A stretch of 64,000 nucleotides of DNA from Prado023 sp963700475 (lineage in GTDB: Bacteria > Actinomycetota > Actinomycetes > S36-B12 > CAIYMF01): assembly GCA_963700475.1 (NCBI GenBank), contig CAVOXR010000008.1, positions 1 to 64,000 on the forward strand, in the 5' to 3' direction. Below are positions 18,301-27,403 of the stretch, one piece after another. Under the pieces are notes generated by a model. The model saw nothing but the letters and a program-made list of their open reading frames with translations. It was not told the DNA's origin and did no database searches. Every line of letters begins with the position of its first letter. Positions within the stretch are counted from its first letter, which is position 1. Position numbers and translations under genes: made by a program.

Positions 18301-18471
18301 CCCGGGGTTCTGCAGGTGCGGCACACGGGCTGGTGGCCCGTGGTTGCGGGCGCGCAACTGGCCCTGTTCCTCGTCCTGCTCCTGCTCGCGCTCCCCAAGC
18401 GCCGGACCGTCGACCCGGATGCCGTCGACGACGGCGCCTCCGGTCGCGAGGGTGAGGGGGAGCCGGCATGA
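15334..18471 (+). CDS. Membrane-embedded family 2 glycosyltransferase
   Basis: A 1045-residue protein. Residues about 40-300 form a GT-A/GT2 domain (VTALVLSRDGAQWLP; IIHDDSAPEPG with acidic motif near 146; VGDWAGPADLCRRAW), followed by a large C-terminal part with roughly ten hydrophobic helices (about 410-790, last one near 1000) and an extracytoplasmic segment. It likely transfers a sugar to a lipid or wall acceptor at the membrane. The GT domain carries a low-complexity insert of four GV[DE]A-like units (about 107-122). The GTG start appears leaderless; GTGs at 15430 and 15433 are alternatives. It overlaps the DUF5719 gene by ATGA. Confidence 0.8.
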   Translation: MAVDEGEREAVDDVDARADDALDRFLPPSDEGVVARVHHVTALVLSRDGAQWLPRTLTELARQERPADDVTGIDVGSTDGSHGLLVGGTRTAIQVDQPGLAGALAAGVDAGVDAGVEAGVAAGWAGTAEDAAEDPAGPVAWYWIIHDDSAPEPGCLAALLKGADRNPAAAVLVPKSVAWSDPGRLVGVGSRWAPGIPVVDPLDAAERDQGQYDVDRPIYAGDSAGMLVRADVWHSLQGMDPVVGDWAGPADLCRRAWAVGAEVRFIPSAVVAHRQAGHRGVRPVPGLPHPRRPARAGQLILELSQAPAWALPWRYVRAWLTTAVRGVALLLTREPEEATSEIAGAWQVLGNPGWIHRARRSLRRPPVRDLSRPEHVRAGRGAPLSHSLDRWTAGSRTRRSRTWWPLPGRIWHPLAIAGALAVAAFVRDPGAMLGSGTLRGGGLLPAPGAMDLLSGYLSSWHPARFGSALPMPAYLPLLSAASVPFLGSVDVVLRLAFGLAVPLAFLSCYASVGPGSAGRHRIAMSLAYAVLPAGAAAMGGGRISTLAVLLLAPPAARLIVRALTQARHGSSGIRPALAAGTMLGVVVAFAPSLYLVVVLGALCGWIGIRLARWPVRAGLIILGISGLFLVLWIPRVLHAPWLALSEVGVNDPRLGTPSPFIWGLAPGGPTSVAWAGIPLVVVALVAVLVARFSARALVLLAAAIGLLAAAAWLDPVAEFLWPELGVGMLWPGVFLLLASAVLTLLVAHGASRSGLAGELLSVAWIVCIGVLVVGWWVAPRTLSVGTGTGMPPVVGLDAESPARPRSLVLDRVDGQLRYAVASGPQALLGDADSVAGSAVDPGFDDAVAGLVSGASGQVEQELGGRAIRFVVFDGPPEDPVVAELDATFGLRQLARAPEQSLWLVAGEPTRAELTDPTAPSKDTKPLPPLEVPVLTVPTTIDVELHPQTRLPRRLVVAEQFDPGWRGSLAGERLDLVPDARGMLGTTVDAPGVLQVRHTGWWPVVAGAQLALFLVLLLLALPKRRTVDPDAVDDGASGREGEGEPA

Positions 18472-20069
18472 GACGCATCCTGTTCGGGGTCCTCGCCGTG
18501 GCGGGGGTGGCTGCGGCCGCCCTGGCGCCGCAGACCGAGCCCGACGCACGTGAGGTCGCCTACCGCCCGGTCACCAGCTCCGTGCTCGTCTGCCCGCAGA
18601 TGACCGGCGCGGGTCAGGCGACCAACGTCCTGGGGGCCGTGGTCACGGGACCCGCCCCGGGGCAGGGATCGGCCGCCCTGTGGCCGATCTCCTCCAACGA
18701 CTACGGCGTCCAGCTGCCGGCCCCGGGCGAGCCGGTGGCGCTGCGTTCGGTGAGGCGATCGCAGCCCCCGATCCTCATGCGGGCCGACGGGTCCTGGGCG
18801 CCCTCGGCGCAGGCAGGGGTCGTCGCCCGGCAGGAGGACGGCACCACCGAGGGCCTGTCGTCGGCCGCCTGCCCCACTCCGGGACGGCTTTGGTGGTTCG
18901 TCGGGGCCGGCTCGCAGCTGGGCCGGGGAGCCGCCCTGCTCGTGAGCAATGCGGCCGACGAGCCCGCGCGCTTCGACATCAACCTCTACTCCGGGGCCGG
19001 GCAGGTCCAGGCCCTGGCGGGCAAGGGCATCGACCTGGGGCCGAGCTCGAGCGTGCGGTTGCGCCTGGACGCGCTCGCCCCGGATGAGGAACTCCTCGCG
19101 ATCCAGGTCCTGGCCACCAGCGGCCGGGTCGCCGCGGCCGTCCGGGACGTCGCGGTCCCCAGCGAGGACCGCCCCCGCGGGGTCGACTTCATCCCGCCGG
19201 CGCAGGCGCCCGGGACCCGGCTCGTGATCGCCGGGATCCCCGAGGGTGACGGCGACCGCGACCTGGTCCTGGTGAACCCCGGCGCGCAGTTCGCGACGGT
19301 GACCCCCCGGCTGCTCACCGAGTCCGGCCCGGCGGCTGTCGAGGGCCTTGCGGCCATCGCCGTTCCCGCGGGGGCGACCATCCGCGTGGATCTCACCCGG
19401 GTGCTCTCGGGACGCCCGGGCACGCTCGACCTGACCTCCGACGTGCCCGTCACGGGCGGTGCCCGGGCCGCGTGGGGTGGCCCCCGCAGGGATGTCATGT
19501 GGTTGTCGGCCGTGCCCCTCATCGGCGGCCCGGACCCGCTCGGCGGGGCGGCAGCCGTCCCCAGCGGTCGGGGCATGACCACCACGGTCACCGTCGCGGC
19601 ACCCGACGGTGACGTGCAGGGCACGCTCACGGTGACGACGATCGAGTCCGACGACCTTGCCGTGCTGTCCGGCAAGGGTGGTGGCTCCGGCGGGGCCGGC
19701 GAGGCCGGCGGGCAGCAGGGCAGCGACACGGCCGACAACGCCTCGGGGAGTGGGTCCGACGAGCCCGCGACCGGCCTGCCCGAGCTTGTCCTGCCACCTG
19801 ACCCGGCACGCACCGTGAGCATCCCCGTCACCGTGCCCGCCGGCAGCCAGCGCGGGATCGTGATCGCCGACGGCGGCGCGAAGACGGCGCGCGGCCTGAT
19901 CAGCGTGAGCTGGCGCTCGGATGCCAACTCCGGCCCGGTGGCGGTGTCGCACGTGGCACTGGACGACTCCGTACCGCTGGCGACCGGGTACCCGTGGTGG
20001 CCGGTCGCGTCCTCGGTCACCGCCCTGACGGTGCGCGAGGACCTGGGGATCCTGGCCCCGACCGGCTGA
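18468..20069 (+). CDS. DUF5719 family secreted protein
   Basis: A 533-residue protein with a signal-peptide-like N-terminus (MRRILFGVLAVAGVAAAALA) and a beta-rich extracytoplasmic remainder including a Gly/Ser-rich linker near 400-430. It is recognised as the actinobacterial DUF5719 family that usually follows the membrane GT2 gene. No catalytic motif is visible. The ATGA overlap with the GT2 gene suggests the two proteins act together outside the membrane, for example in glycan handling. Confidence 0.75.
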   Translation: MRRILFGVLAVAGVAAAALAPQTEPDAREVAYRPVTSSVLVCPQMTGAGQATNVLGAVVTGPAPGQGSAALWPISSNDYGVQLPAPGEPVALRSVRRSQPPILMRADGSWAPSAQAGVVARQEDGTTEGLSSAACPTPGRLWWFVGAGSQLGRGAALLVSNAADEPARFDINLYSGAGQVQALAGKGIDLGPSSSVRLRLDALAPDEELLAIQVLATSGRVAAAVRDVAVPSEDRPRGVDFIPPAQAPGTRLVIAGIPEGDGDRDLVLVNPGAQFATVTPRLLTESGPAAVEGLAAIAVPAGATIRVDLTRVLSGRPGTLDLTSDVPVTGGARAAWGGPRRDVMWLSAVPLIGGPDPLGGAAAVPSGRGMTTTVTVAAPDGDVQGTLTVTTIESDDLAVLSGKGGGSGGAGEAGGQQGSDTADNASGSGSDEPATGLPELVLPPDPARTVSIPVTVPAGSQRGIVIADGGAKTARGLISVSWRSDANSGPVAVSHVALDDSVPLATGYPWWPVASSVTALTVREDLGILAPTG

Positions 20070-20132
20070 CCAGGGCAGCGACACGGACCCCCGCTAGGGG
20101 CCGGGGTGGTCAGCGATGTCGGTCCCTCGGAG

Positions 20133-20138
20133 TAGGTT
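20133..20138 (+). promoter_or_regulatory. -10 element of leaderless DUF3499 gene
   Basis: TAGGTT, then 6 nt, then GTG at 20145. No ribosome binding site is present. No convincing -35 element was found. Confidence 0.5.
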
Positions 20139-20144
20139 GCCCCT

Positions 20145-20516
20145 GTGAGTCCAGTTCGTCGTTGCTCGAAGCCGGCGTGTGCGCGGCCGGCTGTCTCGAC
20201 GCTGACCTATGTCTACTCGGATTCGACCGCGGTCCTCGGCCCGCTGGCCACGTACGCCGAGCCCCACTGCTACGACCTCTGCCTGGTCCACAGCGAGCGG
20301 ATGACCGTCCCGCGCGGGTGGGAGGTCGTCCGGCTGGAGCCCGATCCGGATGCCCTGCGCCCCAGCAGTGACGACCTCGAGGCCCTGGCCAACGCCGTGC
20401 GTGAGGCCGCCCGTCCGCGGGTCGAGGTCCCGGACATGGTCGAGGTGGGTCGGCGGGGTCACCTGCGCGTGCTGCGCTCCGTGGACATCATCGACGACGC
20501 CGCCGCGATGCCGTAG
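20145..20516 (+). CDS. DUF3499 family protein
   Basis: A 123-residue actinobacterial protein. The N-terminus has a cysteine/histidine pattern (RCSKPACARP, then EPHCYDLCLVHSERM) that could bind a metal. The family is nearly always located between whiB-region genes and phosphomannomutase. No catalytic function is known; a small zinc-binding regulator is a guess. Confidence 0.8.
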   Translation: MSPVRRCSKPACARPAVSTLTYVYSDSTAVLGPLATYAEPHCYDLCLVHSERMTVPRGWEVVRLEPDPDALRPSSDDLEALANAVREAARPRVEVPDMVEVGRRGHLRVLRSVDIIDDAAAMP

Positions 20517-20566
20517 ACGGCATCGCCCGCCCCCGCATCACAGCCGTTCGGGGCGGCCTGAGGCGC

Positions 20567-20572
20567 TAGTGT
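20567..20572 (+). promoter_or_regulatory. -10 element of leaderless manB
   Basis: TAGTGT, then 7 nt, then GTG at 20580. This decides the start at 20580 rather than the in-frame GTG at 20571, which overlaps the hexamer. Confidence 0.5.
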
Positions 20573-20579
20573 GACGGCC

Positions 20580-21968
20580 GTGCGCGACCTCACCCAGATC
20601 ATCAAGGCCTATGACGTCCGCGGCGTCTATCCCGACCAGCTCGACGCTGAGCTCGCCGAGCGGGTGGGCGCGGCGTTCGCCCAGGTCGTGGGGGCCAGCC
20701 GGTCAGCAGGCGGCCCCGGGGCTGTCGTGGTGGGCCGGGACATGCGCCCGTCGGGCCCTGAGCTCGTGGCCGCCTTCTGCGCAGGGGTCACCGGGCAGGG
20801 TGTGGACGTGGTCGACATCGGGCTGGCCAGCACGGACCAGCTCTACTTCGCGGCCGGTCGATTGGGCCTGCCGGGGGCCATGTTCACCGCAAGCCACAAC
20901 CCGGCCCAGTACAACGGGATCAAGATGTGCCGCGCGGGGGCCACCCCGGTCGGGCAGGACTCCGGCCTGGCCCAGATCCGCGACATGGTCGCCGAACCGG
21001 TGCCGGAATCCGGCGACCCCAGGGGTTCGGTCACCCATCGCGACCTGCTGGCGGACTACGCGGCCTTCCTCCACGAGCTCGTCGACCTGTCGGCGATCCG
21101 GCCACTGAAGGTCGTGGTCGATGCGGGCAACGGGATGGCTGGGCACACCGCGCCGGCCGTCCTGGACCTCCCCGCCCTGGACATCGTGCCCCTGTACTTC
21201 GAGCTCGACGGGACCTTCCCCAACCACGAGGCGAACCCGATCGAGGCCGAGAACCTGCGCGACCTGCAGGCATCGGTCCTCGCTGAGGGCGCAGATGTGG
21301 GGCTGGCCTTCGACGGTGACGCGGATCGATGCTTCCTCGTCGACGAGCGCGGCGAGCTGGTGTCGCCGTCAGCGCTCACGGGGCTGGTGGCAGCCCGCGA
21401 GCTCGCCAAGCACCCCGGGTCGCCGATCATCCACAACCTGATCACGTCGCGCGCGGTGCCGGAGGTCATCCTCGAGAACGGCGGCGTCCCGGTGCGCACG
21501 CGCGTGGGCCACTCGTTCATCAAGGCCCGGATGGCCGAGACGGGTGCCGTCTTCGGCGGGGAGCACTCGGGCCACTTCTACTTCCGGGAGTTCTGGAACG
21601 CCGACTCCGGCATGCTGGCCGCGCTGCACACCATCGCCGCCCTGGGCGGCTCGCCGGAGGGGACCACGCTGTCGTCGATGCTGGCGCCGTACGAGCGCTA
21701 CGTGGCCAGCGGGGAGATCAACTCCGTGGTCACCGACGGTGCCGCCGCGACCCAGCGGGTGCGTGCCGCGTTCGAGGCCCAGCCCGGCGTGACCTTCGAC
21801 GACCTCGACGGCATGACCGTGACCGGCCCGGACTGGTGGTTCAACGTGCGCCCGAGCAACACCGAGCCCCTGCTGCGCCTCAACGCCGAGGCGCCCGACC
21901 AGGCCTCTCTGGACGCCCTGCGCGATAGGGTCCTCGAGTTGATCCGAGACGAGGGAGGCCAGGCGTGA
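20580..21968 (+). CDS. manB: Phosphomannomutase/phosphoglucomutase
   Basis: A 462-residue alpha-D-phosphohexomutase with all four signature loops: phosphoserine loop TASHNPAQYNGIK (about 102-114), metal loop FDGDADR (about 243-249), sugar loop GGEHSGHF (about 326) and phosphate loop RPSNTEPLLR (about 424). It converts mannose-6-phosphate to mannose-1-phosphate, feeding GDP-mannose synthesis by the NDP-sugar synthase encoded at 12455. The last codons overlap the next gene (GTGA at 21965), so the Trm112-like gene is probably co-translated. Confidence 0.92.
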   Translation: MRDLTQIIKAYDVRGVYPDQLDAELAERVGAAFAQVVGASRSAGGPGAVVVGRDMRPSGPELVAAFCAGVTGQGVDVVDIGLASTDQLYFAAGRLGLPGAMFTASHNPAQYNGIKMCRAGATPVGQDSGLAQIRDMVAEPVPESGDPRGSVTHRDLLADYAAFLHELVDLSAIRPLKVVVDAGNGMAGHTAPAVLDLPALDIVPLYFELDGTFPNHEANPIEAENLRDLQASVLAEGADVGLAFDGDADRCFLVDERGELVSPSALTGLVAARELAKHPGSPIIHNLITSRAVPEVILENGGVPVRTRVGHSFIKARMAETGAVFGGEHSGHFYFREFWNADSGMLAALHTIAALGGSPEGTTLSSMLAPYERYVASGEINSVVTDGAAATQRVRAAFEAQPGVTFDDLDGMTVTGPDWWFNVRPSNTEPLLRLNAEAPDQASLDALRDRVLELIRDEGGQA

Positions 21969-22180
21969 ACATCGACCCGGTGCTGCTGGAGATCCTTGCC
22001 TGCCCGTGCGAGCACCACGCTCAGGTCAAGCCCGACACCGAGGACCTGGCGGAGGCCAGCGCCCTCGTCTGCACCCGGTGCGAGACGAGCTTCCCGGTGC
22101 GCGACGACATCCCCGTGATGCTGCTGGACGAGGCGACCCCCGGGCCCCAGGGCGTCGGGGCGGACCTGACCGGCCAGTGA
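21965..22180 (+). CDS. Trm112-like (UPF0434/YcaR) family protein
   Basis: A 71-residue small zinc-ribbon-like protein. LEILACPCEHH and LVCTRCETSFPVRDDIPVML match the family, with two CxxC-like pairs that probably bind zinc. The GTG overlaps the manB stop and GGGAGG lies upstream inside manB. Trm112 proteins activate methyltransferases in eukaryotes and archaea; the bacterial role is unsettled. Confidence 0.85.
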   Translation: MNIDPVLLEILACPCEHHAQVKPDTEDLAEASALVCTRCETSFPVRDDIPVMLLDEATPGPQGVGADLTGQ

Positions 22181-22216
22181 CCACGACCCCGTGATGAGCG
22201 CCGAGGAGGGCCTGCG

Positions 22217-23194
22217 ATGAGCACCGAGGGTGGTACCAGGGCGGTCATCGCCGCCATGATCGCCAACGGCGGGATCGCGCTGACCAAGTTCGGGGCCTAT
22301 GCCATCACCGGGTCGAGCTCGATGCTGTCCGAGGCCATCCACTCGGTGGCCGACACGGGCAACCAGGCCCTGCTGCTGATCGGGGGCAAGCGCTCCCTGG
22401 AGGCACCGGACGCCGAGCACCAGTTCGGGTACGGCCGCCGGCGCTACGTGTACGCGTTCGTCGTGGCGATCATCCTGTTCATGCTCGGCGGGATCTTCTC
22501 GCTGTACGAGGGGTGGCACAAGATCAGCCACCCCGAGGAGCTGAACATGGTCTGGGTGGCCTACCTGGTCCTGTTCATCGCCATCGGGCTGGAGTCGTGG
22601 TCGTTCAGGACGGCCTTCACCGAGGCGAACAAGTCCCGGGGCACCCGGACGCTGAAGGAGTACATCCAGGACACGCGCCAGCCCGAGCTGCCCGTCGTGC
22701 TGCTGGAGGACATGGGCGCGCTGCTCGGCCTCGTCCTGGCGCTCTTCGGCATCACGATGGCCGTCGTCACCGGCGACGCGCGCTGGGACGGCGTGGGCTC
22801 GCTGGCGATCGGCACGTTGCTGCTGTGCATCGCGGTGTTCCTCGCGTTCGAGGTCTCCGGGCTGCTGGTCGGTGAGTCCGCGCTGCCCGAGCAGGAGACG
22901 GCCATCAGGGACGCGCTCAATGCCCAGCCCGGCGTCGACTCCATCATCCACATGCGCACGCTGCACACGGGCCCGGACGAGCTGCTGGTCGCGGTGAAGA
23001 TCGGCGTCCGCCGTGACCTGCCCTCCAGCGAGCTGGCCGTCGTCATCGACGAGGCGGAGAAGCGCGTCCGCTCGGCGGTCCCCACGGCGAAGTGGATCTA
23101 CCTCGAGCCCGACATCGAGCGGGCACAGGCCGAGTCGGCCGACGATTCGCAGCTGCCGCAGGCACGCGAGCAGGCGCCGGCCGCTGACGCGTAG
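22217..23194 (+). CDS. Cation diffusion facilitator family transporter
   Basis: A 325-residue cation exporter with about six membrane helices and a C-terminal cytoplasmic domain. Helix 2 has SEAIHSVADTGNQ (about 38-50) and helix 5 LEDMGALLGLVLAL (about 160-173), the residues that form the transport site in Zn/Fe/Mn exporters. GAGGAGGG precedes the ATG. The metal cannot be predicted. It lies 36 nt after the Trm112-like gene and is likely in the same transcript. Confidence 0.85.
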   Translation: MSTEGGTRAVIAAMIANGGIALTKFGAYAITGSSSMLSEAIHSVADTGNQALLLIGGKRSLEAPDAEHQFGYGRRRYVYAFVVAIILFMLGGIFSLYEGWHKISHPEELNMVWVAYLVLFIAIGLESWSFRTAFTEANKSRGTRTLKEYIQDTRQPELPVVLLEDMGALLGLVLALFGITMAVVTGDARWDGVGSLAIGTLLLCIAVFLAFEVSGLLVGESALPEQETAIRDALNAQPGVDSIIHMRTLHTGPDELLVAVKIGVRRDLPSSELAVVIDEAEKRVRSAVPTAKWIYLEPDIERAQAESADDSQLPQAREQAPAADA

Positions 23195-23229
23195 GCGGCT
23201 GGCTGCTGGTGGCATCGCGCCGGAGGTGC

Positions 23230-23271
23230 GACAATGGTGGTTCCGACGGTGATGCCGTCGGGTGCGAACCA
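23230..23271 (+). promoter_or_regulatory. Predicted sahH promoter and structured leader
   Basis: GACAAT at 23230-23235 is a likely -10. It is followed by CCGACGG-TGATG-CCGTCGG (23243-23261), flanked by TGGTT (23238-23242) and AACCA (23267-23271), giving a bulged hairpin at the 5' end of a roughly 115-nt leader. No known riboswitch consensus was recognised. Confidence 0.35.
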
Positions 23272-23357
23272 TCGAAGCCTCGTGGACGTTCGCTGGCAGG
23301 CCGCCCCCGGGCGGCTCCCATCCCCGCGCACCGCGCCGCACCGCAACGAGGAGCTCC

Positions 23358-24806
<1,449 letters not shown>

Positions 24807-24841
24807 TCGGTCACTTCGGGCCTGATCCGCCTGAACCACCG

Positions 24842-24891
24842 CGAAGGTGGTGGGTTGTTGCTCCTCTTGAGGCAACAACCCACCACCTTCG
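24842..24891. terminator. Long perfect bidirectional terminator hairpin
   Basis: A 20-bp perfectly paired stem (24842-24861 with 24872-24891) around a 10-nt loop, located 35 nt after the sahH stop and 36 nt before the end of the convergent VOC gene. It should terminate both. No U-tract follows. Confidence 0.8.
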
Positions 24892-24926
24892 TGCTGTCGG
24901 GGCCGGTGGTGCCGGGCGTGCCGGCC

Positions 24927-25346
24927 TCAGACGCAGAACTCGTTGCCCTCCGGGTCGGCCATCGTGACCCACGAGTAGGGACCCTGGCTGCCGGTCCACA
25001 GCACGGTCGCCCCACGCTCGAGGAGACGCGCCCGGACCTCCTCGTCCCTGCCCCCGGTCCGGATGTCCAGGTGGACCCTGTTCTTCACGGACTTGGCCTC
25101 CGGCACGCGCTGGAAGAGGATCCGGGGTGCCCCCGGATCGCTGGAGACGATCGCCGCCCCCACGCTCCAGACGAGCGCCCCGTTGTGGACCGTGGTCTGA
25201 TCCTCGGTGGCGTGGCCCTGGGCGACCATGCTCCGGATGAGGTCGGCGTCCTGCGCCTCGACCTGCCATCCGAGGGTCTCGGCCCACCAGTCGGCCAGTG
25301 CGTGTGGATCAGTCGAATCGATGGTGATCTGGACGGTGAACGGCAT
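24927..25346 (-). CDS. VOC superfamily (glyoxalase/bleomycin-resistance-like) protein
   Basis: A 139-residue protein with two beta-alpha-beta-beta-beta modules. Family marks are the N-terminal VQITIDSTDPHALADWWAETLGW and the C-terminal MADPEGNEFCV. Candidate metal ligands are the histidine in VHLDI and the terminal glutamate, but substrate and metal are unknown. Many single-domain actinobacterial members of this type are uncharacterised. It lies alone on the minus strand upstream of the RDD gene. Confidence 0.75.
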   Translation of the reverse strand: MPFTVQITIDSTDPHALADWWAETLGWQVEAQDADLIRSMVAQGHATEDQTTVHNGALVWSVGAAIVSSDPGAPRILFQRVPEAKSVKNRVHLDIRTGGRDEEVRARLLERGATVLWTGSQGPYSWVTMADPEGNEFCV

Positions 25347-25401
25347 GCGCGCAGGCTACCCAGCGCGGGTGCGCGAGGCGCGGCGTCGTGCCGCTCGCGG
25401 G

Positions 25402-26307
25402 TCAGGCGGGTGGGGCGAAACCCGAGGGAGGCGGGCTGGCGGCCGGTGTCTGGGCACCGGGATGGGCTGGTCCGTTCGAGGGCAACGCGGTGGGCAGGGG
25501 CGCGCTCGCCGTCGCTGGCGGCTGCCCGGCGATCGCGGTCCCGTTGCCCCAGGGGGCGGTCGGCGCACCCGAGGCCCGTCGGGTGCGTTCCGCGAGCACG
25601 GCGGCGAGATAGGCCTCCGCGGGAGTGCCTGGTGGGGCAGGGTTCCGCACATAGCCAGCCAGTTGGGTGGCAAGCCTCTCGGCGGTGCTCACGCGGACGG
25701 CGGGGTCCAGGGAGGGCGCCCGGTGCAGGAACGTGCGGACGTTCAGCGCCAGCCCGTCGGGCACCGCGACCAGGTCGAGCCCGGCCGCCCAGCCCGCCAG
25801 CGGCGGCGGCATCTCGATCTCCTGATGGGTGGTCGCGTGGCGGGGGATCCGCTCGCCCACCACGATCGTGCCGGCCAGGTGGTCGCCCATCCGCTTGGAC
25901 TTCGAGGAGGTCAGGGCGCTGAGCCCACCCACGACCCCGGACGTGACCCAGAAGTCCAGGAACACCATGGCCAGGGCGCGCACGAGGCTGTGCCGCATCC
26001 GGATCGGGCCGCCGTCATCGCGGACCACGCGCAGGCCCATCATCACCTTGCCCAGCGAGCGGCCCCGAGTGAGCGTCTCGATCATCGTCGGCCAGGCGAC
26101 GAGCGCCAGCACCACGACCCCGAGCGTGATCGCCGCCTGGGCCCCGGGGCTCCCGCCGGCGGAGAACACCCAACTGGCCAGGACGGTTCCGGTCACGAGC
26201 AGGCCGACCTGGATGGTCACATCGACCGCGAGGGCCAGGGAGCGCGACGGCAGCCCGGCGATGCGCAGGTCCAGGGTGATCGCGTCCCCGGTGATCAGGT
26301 TGGCCAC
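25402..26307 (-). CDS. RDD family membrane protein
   Basis: A 301-residue protein: N-terminal RDD domain with three to four helices (ALAVDVTIQVGLL; RGRSLGKVMMGLRVVRDDGGPIRMRHSLVRALAMV, the RDD signature region) and a Pro/Ala-rich cytoplasmic tail. The GTG at 26307 is preceded by GAGGA. RDD proteins are implicated in transport or membrane assembly without a unified function. It is divergent from the spoIIM-like gene with 35 bp between starts, a pairing that recurs in actinobacteria. Confidence 0.8.
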   Translation of the reverse strand: MANLITGDAITLDLRIAGLPSRSLALAVDVTIQVGLLVTGTVLASWVFSAGGSPGAQAAITLGVVVLALVAWPTMIETLTRGRSLGKVMMGLRVVRDDGGPIRMRHSLVRALAMVFLDFWVTSGVVGGLSALTSSKSKRMGDHLAGTIVVGERIPRHATTHQEIEMPPPLAGWAAGLDLVAVPDGLALNVRTFLHRAPSLDPAVRVSTAERLATQLAGYVRNPAPPGTPAEAYLAAVLAERTRRASGAPTAPWGNGTAIAGQPPATASAPLPTALPSNGPAHPGAQTPAASPPPSGFAPPA

Positions 26308-26330
26308 GCGACCATCCTCGCACCAGCGCC

Positions 26331-26336
26331 TACGCT
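26331..26336 (+). promoter_or_regulatory. -10 element of leaderless SpoIIM-like gene
   Basis: TACGCT, 6 nt, then GTG at 26343. There is no Shine-Dalgarno sequence in the 35-bp divergent spacer. Confidence 0.5.
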
Positions 26337-26342
26337 TCACCC

Positions 26343-27344
26343 GTGGACGTCGATGCCTTCGTCAGGGTGCACAGCCCCGAGTGGGAGCGGCTGGCCCTCC
26401 TGACGCACAAGCGCCGGCTCACCGGCACGGAGGCCACGGAGCTCGTCGACCTCTACCAGCGCACGGCCACCCATCTGTCCATGGTCCGCAGCGCAGCCCC
26501 GGATCCTGCCCTGGTCGGCAGGCTGACCCAGCTCGTGGCCCAGGCGCGTGCCCGGGTGACCGGCTCGCACGCCCCGATGTGGCGGGAGTTCCTCACGTTC
26601 TTCCGCGTCGGGTTCCCGGTCGCCGTGTGGCGGGCGCGCTACTGGTGGCTCGCGGCAGGGCTCGGGTTCACCATCGTGGCGGTTGCCGTCGGCGCGTGGG
26701 TGGCCAACTCGCCGGTCGTACAGGCGTCGCTGGGCACTCCCGAGCAGATCCGGCAACTGGTCGAGGAGGACTTCGCGGCGTACTACTCCTCGGACGCGGC
26801 CGCGGGGTTCGCCGCCCAGGTCTGGACCAACAACGCGTGGGTGACGGCACTGGTGCTGATCGCCGGGGCGCTGTTCGTGCTGCCAGCCGTGTACGTGCTG
26901 GCGCAGAACGCCATCAACGTCGGGATCGTCGGCGGCTTGATGGTCGCCAACGGGCGGGGGGACGTCTTCTTCGGACTGATCGCCCCGCACGGGTTGCTCG
27001 AGCTGACGGCGGTGTTCGTCGCTGCCGGGGCCGGGATGCGGCTGGGTTGGCAGTGGTTCGATCCCGGGCCCCGTCCGCGCAGCGTTGCCCTCGCTGAGGA
27101 GGGCAGGGCCGCGGTGGCCATCGCGATGGGCCTCGCCGTGGTGCTGCTCGTCTCAGGTGTGATCGAGGGCTTCGTGACGCCGTCGCCGCTTCCGACATGG
27201 GCGCGAGTCGGAATCGGCGTCCTGGCGCTCGGTGCGTTCCTGGCCTACGTCGGCATCTACGGCAGCCGTGGCGAGCGTGCCGGGTTCACCGGCGACATCA
27301 CCAGCGACGGGGGCGTCACCGAGCTGGCCCCGATGTCGGGCTGA
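26343..27344 (+). CDS. SpoIIM (stage II sporulation protein M) family membrane protein
   Basis: A 333-residue protein with a soluble helical N-terminus (about 1-85) and about five membrane helices. QNAINVGIVGGLMVANGRGDVFFGLIAPHG is the typical SpoIIM core (here about 184-213). In Bacillus SpoIIM works with SpoIID and SpoIIP in septal peptidoglycan hydrolysis; actinobacterial homologues occur in non-sporulating species too, beside RDD, DUF58 and MoxR genes, so a general envelope role is more likely here. Confidence 0.8.
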   Translation: MDVDAFVRVHSPEWERLALLTHKRRLTGTEATELVDLYQRTATHLSMVRSAAPDPALVGRLTQLVAQARARVTGSHAPMWREFLTFFRVGFPVAVWRARYWWLAAGLGFTIVAVAVGAWVANSPVVQASLGTPEQIRQLVEEDFAAYYSSDAAAGFAAQVWTNNAWVTALVLIAGALFVLPAVYVLAQNAINVGIVGGLMVANGRGDVFFGLIAPHGLLELTAVFVAAGAGMRLGWQWFDPGPRPRSVALAEEGRAAVAIAMGLAVVLLVSGVIEGFVTPSPLPTWARVGIGVLALGAFLAYVGIYGSRGERAGFTGDITSDGGVTELAPMSG

Positions 27345-27403
27345 GGGCCGGGTCGCCGGGGCACAGGCGTCGGTCCGCCGGGTCATGGCGCCCGGACGTC
27401 CGG

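Noticed and set aside
17784..20084. Minus-strand frame of 766 codons opposite the GT2 and DUF5719 genes
   Set aside because: Composition is that of a shadow, and the plus-strand pair is linked by an ATGA overlap and recognised families.
23195..23357. SAH riboswitch before adenosylhomocysteinase
   Set aside because: The conserved core expected for the SAH riboswitch was not found; only generic hairpins are present, so it is reported just as a structured leader.
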